Source: Anoxybacillus ayderensis (GTDB taxonomy: Bacteria; Bacillota; Bacilli; Bacillales; Anoxybacillaceae). From it: 43,110 nt of DNA. Both the position numbers and the translations under genes were made by a program. Of this stretch, positions 39,172-43,110 are shown one piece after another. Every line of letters starts with the position of its first letter. Positions within the stretch are counted from its first letter, which is position 1. The notes under the pieces were generated by a model. That model ran no database searches. It saw only the letters and a list, made by a program, of their open reading frames with translations, and was not told where the DNA came from. Location of the stretch: contig NZ_JXTG01000017.1 of NCBI RefSeq assembly GCF_000833605.1, positions 1 through 43,110 of the forward strand, written 5' to 3'.

Positions 39172-39180
39172 GCTTTTATT
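39138..39180. terminator. Hairpin at the end of tnpA (bidirectional terminator candidate)
   Basis: AAAGCCGA and TCGGCTTT form the outer stem, and TTTCCT/AGGAAA an inner one, with TATTTTTATT following on the plus strand. It lies between the tnpA stop and the terminal repeat and also just after the truncated merA stop. Confidence 0.65.
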
Positions 39181-39181
39181 T

Positions 39182-42139
39182 TTATTGAATAAGAGGGCGC
39201 AGTGAATTTAAACTAGCTATTTTCTTCATATCAAAGGTGTATTCACCAAGAAAATTGATATGCTCCCATCCTAATGGTGAAATATGTTTTAGCAAGTCTT
39301 CTCGCAAATCTCCTTTTTCCTTCAACAAATTTATTGCTTCGGTAAGGTATACGGTATTCCATACACTAATGGCATTAATTATAATGTTTAAAGCACTTGC
39401 ACGTTGAAGTTGATCTTGTAGTCCTCGTTCTCGTAATTCGCCTCGTTTTCCAAAGAATAACGCTCTTGCCAAGCCATTCATAGCTTCTCCTTTATTTAAT
39501 CCTCGCTGAATACGCCTACGTAGGGCTTCATTAGATATATAATCTAAAATAAAAATAGTCTTTTCGATTCTTCCCATTTCTCGTAAGGCAGTAGCTAACT
39601 TGTTTTGTCTTGCATATGACCCTAATTTCCCCATAATCAGCGAACCAGACACTTTTCCTTCTCGAATCGAATGGGCTAAACGGAGCACATCATCAAAGTT
39701 TTTTTGAATAATCTTTGTGTTAATTCGCCCACGAAGTAATTTTTCTAGATCAGGAAAATCACTTGGCTTTTGAATGGTGTATAGTTTAGCATCAGCTAAA
39801 TCACGAAGTCTTGGTGCAAAACGAAAACCTAACAAATGACTTAAACCAAAAACTTGATCGGTATAACCAGCCGTATCAGTATAATGCTCCTCAATATTTA
39901 ATTCGGTTTCATGATGAAGCAGTCCATCGATGACATGTACAGCATCTCTTGCATTTGTATTAATGACTTTCGTATAAAAAGATGAAAATTGATCACTCGT
40001 AAATCGATAAATGGTTGCCCCCTTCCCTGTACCATAATGAGGATTTGCCTCGGCATGTAACGATGAAACTCCAACTTGTACTCGCATTCCATCAGATGAA
40101 GATGTGGTGCCATCTCCCCAATAAGAGGCTAAAGCAAGTTTGTGTTGAAAATTTACCAAAGTTGCCTGTGCTCGATTTATAGCATCATCATACAATCGCC
40201 ATTGTGCGGCATTGGCCATCTGGTGATAAGTAATTCCAGGTGTAGCATCTGCCATTTTAGTCAACCCAATATTCGTTCCCATCGCCATAAGTGCAGCCAT
40301 CAAAATGACCTTTTCCTCTCCCTTCGGAGGGCGATTGGTGGAAGCGTGTATTAACATTTCATCAAATCCTGTCCAGTGTGCTACTTCCATTGAAAGATCA
40401 GTGAGCTTAATTCTTGGAAGCATATTATATAAGGATAAACTGAAGGTTCGTGCATCTTCTGGGGTATTCTTTTCTAAACGATCCACTCTAAGTTTTGCTT
40501 TTTCTATATTTACTCCTTCAAGACTATCAAGGTTATTTGAAATCCATGTAAAGCGTTCAGCTAGAGCCTTTCTTCTTTCTTCAAGATATTCCTCTGCTGA
40601 TGAACGAACTGCCAGTCTAGTTTCCTTTAAATTGGTTGTTGTCCATTCATCTTTGGGAACAAGGTAATCCTCAAAGTCTTTATGGAGCCTACTACCGACT
40701 ACAGATACGTCTCCTGAACGAATATGATTTTTTAATTCCGTTAGGGCAGCCATTTCATAATAATGTCGATTAATAATTCCTTCCTCGTCATACACATGCT
40801 TTTCCCATCGTTTTGGGACGAAATCTAACGGAGCTCCATCTGGTACTTTTCTTTTGCCGGATTTATTCATCTCGTTCAATGTTTTTAATGCACGTAATAA
40901 TGGTTCTGCTGCTTTTGTAGAACGAAATTCTAACGATTTCAGAAGAGCAGGGGTGTACTTTCTCAAATAAGTAAATCGATTCTCTAGCAAATCAAGGTAA
41001 TCATAATCCATTGGTCGGGCTAATTTTTTTGCTTCTTCAACGGAAGCAACGATTTTATCCCAAGGCATTACCTTTTCAATGGTGCTAAATGGATCAAGTC
41101 CTTCATCTCGTGCTTGAATAAGTGCAGCCCCAATATCTGCAAAATGAACAACTTTTTCATTAACTGCTTTTCCATTTTCCCTTTGCATTTCCTCTTGTGT
41201 TTTACGGCCTTTCGATTGTAAAATCATCATTTGTCGATCATGAATTTCAATTGCTTGGTCAATTAAATCCTGACTTAGTGTTACTAGGTATGCTATAAGA
41301 ATGGCATATTTCTTATTTTCTTTAAATCTACGAAATGAATGAGGTTCATAACGAGCCCCAATGCGAGATAATTGAAGTAATCGATTAGGATGAACTTCAT
41401 TCATGTTTAATGGGAGTTTCAACTCTCGAATATATTCTAAACGTTCTATTACTTTCAGAAAGGCATCGGGTGATGATTGGCCGGGAAGTTCTCTCAACCA
41501 TGCTAATGGGGTTTTCCTGCTGTCCACAAAAGGATCTATAAGTTGATCCAATTTATGTTTTTGCCACACTGAAAGAGTGGCAGTTAAGGTTTTAAAAATC
41601 TTTTCCTCTGCCCTACGACGAGTTTCCCACACGAGTCGCTCTATTGTAGTCACTCCAGGAAGAATTATTTTTCGATTCCTAAGTTCTTCTTGAACAGTTC
41701 GAAGCAGATACATGGAATTTCCATTTTGAAGAGCATGTTTCAAAAGATACTGAGCTAATTCCCGATATGTACTTAAAGAAAAATTCTGATATCCATATAC
41801 CTGTCGAATTTCTTCCATATGTTCATGCTTGGTTGGGTCACGTTGGGCATATAAAGAGAAAGAATCAGGATTAGCATTGATTTGTTTAGCTATATATTGG
41901 ATTATATAATCTGGTATAGGTTCAACGTCTGTGAGAGACCATCCGGGATAGCGCAGTACACATAATTGGACAGCAAATCCCAAACGATTATGATCTCTTC
42001 TATGCCTTTTAATAATCTCTATGTCATATTGAGAAAAAGTATAGTAGGTTTCTAGTTCCCGTTCGGTCATATCAGCCGGAATTCTTACAAATTCTGCTCT
42101 TTGATCAGTTGTAAGCAGTTCCTTTCCTCTTGATGCCAT
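39182..42139 (-). CDS. tnpA: Tn3-family transposase TnpA
   Basis: A DDE transposase of about 985 residues that carries out replicative transposition of the whole element. An N-terminal DNA-binding region (TDQRAEFVRIPADMTERELE, FSQYDIEIIKRHRRDHNRLG) is followed by the long central part and the catalytic domain: Asp in YWGDGTTSSSDG (near 680), Asp in HYTDTAGYTDQVFGL (near 760) and Glu in FFGKRGELRERG (near 895). All three catalytic residues are present and there is no frameshift, so it looks active. I choose ATG 42139 just after GGGAGG; ATG 42157 is an alternative. The gene points toward the terminal repeat in merA. Confidence 0.93.
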   Translation of the reverse strand: MASRGKELLTTDQRAEFVRIPADMTERELETYYTFSQYDIEIIKRHRRDHNRLGFAVQLCVLRYPGWSLTDVEPIPDYIIQYIAKQINANPDSFSLYAQRDPTKHEHMEEIRQVYGYQNFSLSTYRELAQYLLKHALQNGNSMYLLRTVQEELRNRKIILPGVTTIERLVWETRRRAEEKIFKTLTATLSVWQKHKLDQLIDPFVDSRKTPLAWLRELPGQSSPDAFLKVIERLEYIRELKLPLNMNEVHPNRLLQLSRIGARYEPHSFRRFKENKKYAILIAYLVTLSQDLIDQAIEIHDRQMMILQSKGRKTQEEMQRENGKAVNEKVVHFADIGAALIQARDEGLDPFSTIEKVMPWDKIVASVEEAKKLARPMDYDYLDLLENRFTYLRKYTPALLKSLEFRSTKAAEPLLRALKTLNEMNKSGKRKVPDGAPLDFVPKRWEKHVYDEEGIINRHYYEMAALTELKNHIRSGDVSVVGSRLHKDFEDYLVPKDEWTTTNLKETRLAVRSSAEEYLEERRKALAERFTWISNNLDSLEGVNIEKAKLRVDRLEKNTPEDARTFSLSLYNMLPRIKLTDLSMEVAHWTGFDEMLIHASTNRPPKGEEKVILMAALMAMGTNIGLTKMADATPGITYHQMANAAQWRLYDDAINRAQATLVNFQHKLALASYWGDGTTSSSDGMRVQVGVSSLHAEANPHYGTGKGATIYRFTSDQFSSFYTKVINTNARDAVHVIDGLLHHETELNIEEHYTDTAGYTDQVFGLSHLLGFRFAPRLRDLADAKLYTIQKPSDFPDLEKLLRGRINTKIIQKNFDDVLRLAHSIREGKVSGSLIMGKLGSYARQNKLATALREMGRIEKTIFILDYISNEALRRRIQRGLNKGEAMNGLARALFFGKRGELRERGLQDQLQRASALNIIINAISVWNTVYLTEAINLLKEKGDLREDLLKHISPLGWEHINFLGEYTFDMKKIASLNSLRPLIQ

Positions 42140-42166
42140 TTCCTCCCGTCCCTTCATAAGTTTAGT

Positions 42167-42721
42167 TTATTTCTTTTCTAGGTATCGATAAACGGTTGTT
42201 CGTGAAACTCCCCACATTTGGGCAATATCTGTAATAGGTGTCCCACTTGCCACTAGTGTCTTTAACATCTCTAATTCTTTCTTATCTAACTTTTCCGGTC
42301 TTCCTCCTAATCGTCCTCTGGCTCTTGCTGCAGCACGTCCGGCTGCCGAACGTTCGTGAATAAGATTACGCTCAAATTCGGCAAAAGCCGCAAAGAGATG
42401 AAACATAAGTTGTCCCGTAGCGCTAGCCTTGTCCATCGTAATGTTTTCTTGCAGACTATGAAAACTGACGCCTTGATCATTGAGATCATTGACAATCTTA
42501 ATAAGATGCTGCATATTCCTTCCCAATCGATCTAAGCGCCAGACCACTAAAGTATCACCAGTTCGAACAAAACGGAGAGCATCTTCTAATCCCTGTCGTT
42601 TATCTTTAGCTCCACTGATCTTATCGGTAAATATCTCCCCACAGCCATGTTTTTTAAGCGCATCTAATTGTAAATCTAAATTTTGAATACCTGTGGAAAC
42701 GCGCGCATATCCTACCTTCAT
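42167..42721 (-). CDS. tnpR: Serine resolvase TnpR
   Basis: A 184-residue serine recombinase that resolves transposition cointegrates at a res site. The catalytic domain has GYARVSTGIQNLDLQ (nucleophile Ser9), VVWRLDRLGRN with the active-site Arg pair, and QENITMDKASATGQLMFHLFAAFAEFER. The C-terminal helix-turn-helix is ITDIAQMWGVSRTTVYRYL. AGAGGATGA lies about 7 bases before the ATG. Stop to tnpA start is short, so both genes form one operon with tnpR first, as in Tn21-type layouts. A res site should lie just upstream, at about 42722-42850. Confidence 0.95.
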   Translation of the reverse strand: MKVGYARVSTGIQNLDLQLDALKKHGCGEIFTDKISGAKDKRQGLEDALRFVRTGDTLVVWRLDRLGRNMQHLIKIVNDLNDQGVSFHSLQENITMDKASATGQLMFHLFAAFAEFERNLIHERSAAGRAAARARGRLGGRPEKLDKKELEMLKTLVASGTPITDIAQMWGVSRTTVYRYLEKK

Positions 42722-42953
42722 TTATTTCATCCTCTTTTGATTATTCTGTTTTTATCGTAACATAACTTAATCGGTAGGTAATATCTGAACATAGATTTAT
42801 TTACAGGGTTTATCACTAGCATTGCAGTAATTAAATCTGATGATTCAAAATACTAAGAATGTTCAATTTTTTATTGATTTCGAAACAAAAAAATCCTTTA
42901 CAATGGAAGTACAGGTGGTTCCTGTCCAAATCCAATCGTAAAGGATAACTGTT
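42722..42953. other. AT-rich region between tnpR and IS4-type gene; probable res site
   Basis: No gene is seen in these 232 bases. The first ~130 are where the resolvase's res site should lie, since it normally adjoins tnpR. I cannot place the subsites with confidence. The last ~70 bases (from about 42885) belong to the IS4-type element's leader. Confidence 0.4.
42911..42925 (+). promoter_or_regulatory. Leader hairpin upstream of IS4-type transposase
   Basis: ACAGG-tggtt-CCTGT lies 29 bases before the transposase ATG. It holds the same place as the different-sequence hairpin at 187-209 in the left element, between the shared blocks AAAAATCCTTTANAATGG and TCCAAATCCAAT. Confidence 0.45.
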
Positions 42954-43110
42954 ATGGACAAGAATACACTAATTTCATCATTTGGTAAATGGGTTTCACC
43001 CATAAATATTCAAAAACTTAGCGAACAAGTCAAAGAATTGAAACAGGACTATTACACAAAAAAGCTGACAACAGAAGCCTATATTAAATTTTTATTGGTA
43101 GCCCAACTGC
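42954..43110 (+). CDS. IS4-family transposase, N-terminal part (runs off window)
   Basis: From ATG 42954 an open frame of 52 codons runs off the right edge. It begins MDKNTLISSFGKWVSPINIQ and continues DYYTKKLTTEAYIKFLL. This is the same N-terminal pattern as the fragment at the left edge (MDK, W-SPIN, YTKKL, FLKLL-like), but only about a third to half of the residues are shared, so the two belong to different members of the IS4Bsu1-like group. AAAGGA lies about 9 bases upstream. Catalytic residues are outside the window. Confidence 0.78.
   Translation, partial: MDKNTLISSFGKWVSPINIQKLSEQVKELKQDYYTKKLTTEAYIKFLLVAQL

Larger units (their letters stand above)
39084..42953 (-). mobile_element. 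Tn3-family transposon (one end, tnpA, tnpR)
   Basis: It runs from the terminal repeat at 39084 through tnpA and tnpR (both on the minus strand, tnpR first) into a region before the IS4-type gene at 42954. I find no second terminal repeat up to 43110, so the true right limit is unknown: the element may continue, or an IS4-type insertion may have interrupted it. Confidence 0.8.

Noticed and set aside
1-43110. CRISPR array, prophage or defence island
   Set aside because: No regularly spaced repeats and no phage structural, integrase or restriction genes were seen; only the Tn3-family and IS4-type elements are mobile.

Overview
The window looks like chromosomal DNA of a low-GC, spore-forming Bacillaceae, most like an Anoxybacillus/Geobacillus-type thermophile. 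The reasons are strong AAGGAGG-type ribosome binding sites, frequent TTG and GTG starts, SigA promoters, YjcZ-type and YodL-type sporulation proteins, and gene pairs such as deoD/yodJ/yodL that B. subtilis also keeps together. Species assignment is inference. Both edges are cut inside transposase genes of two related but diverged IS4-type elements that point outward, so the window may be a contig bounded by insertion sequences.

Layout. 1-6.3 kb: IS4 transposase fragment, yodL-like gene, a 41-aa basic protein, a small membrane protein, deoD, a VanY/YodJ carboxypeptidase lipoprotein, a YuiF-type antiporter, an MneS-type manganese exporter with an MntR-box-like site, a decayed rarD remnant, and two tandem YjcZ-type spore peptides. 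6.3-14.5 kb: MATE pump, AGCS symporter, PAS histidine kinase, YuzF plus manganese catalase, threonine dehydratase, two small genes, NosL. 14.5-17.8 kb: overlapping GntR - ABC ATPase - permease operon with a palindromic operator on its promoter. 17.8-23.2 kb: U32 (RlhA-like) protein, thioredoxin-fold protein, cold-shock gene with a long folded leader, a GC-rich structured intergenic element, and a glutamine synthetase lacking glnR. 23.2-27.5 kb: overlapping operon of SGNH hydrolase, ABC ATPase, ABC permease and CoA-type Nudix, followed by an MBL hydrolase. 27.5-29.3 kb: tRNA-Ser(CGA), RNase H, and a convergent CobW GTPase. 29.4-31.5 kb: arsR-arsB-arsC. 31.7-37.7 kb: two EamA transporters, an SDR, a large SUV3-like helicase, a VOC protein. 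37.8-42.8 kb: merR-merA, with merA cut after codon 264 by a Tn3-family transposon (38-bp end, tnpA, tnpR). 42.9 kb to the end: the second IS4-type gene.

How it works together. Metal handling is a recurring theme: manganese export and a Mn catalase, arsenate reduction and arsenite export, mercury sensing with a broken reductase, a CobW metallochaperone, and NosL. The ars set looks complete and self-regulated. The mer set looks inactivated at merA, at least within this window. The most unusual protein is the 893-aa SUV3-like helicase. The most unusual non-coding items are the folded element at 21.55-21.67 kb, the long helix in the cold-shock leader, the 17-bp motif shared between the yuzF and threonine dehydratase promoter regions, and the repeat of the inner transposon end next to the Tn3-family terminus.
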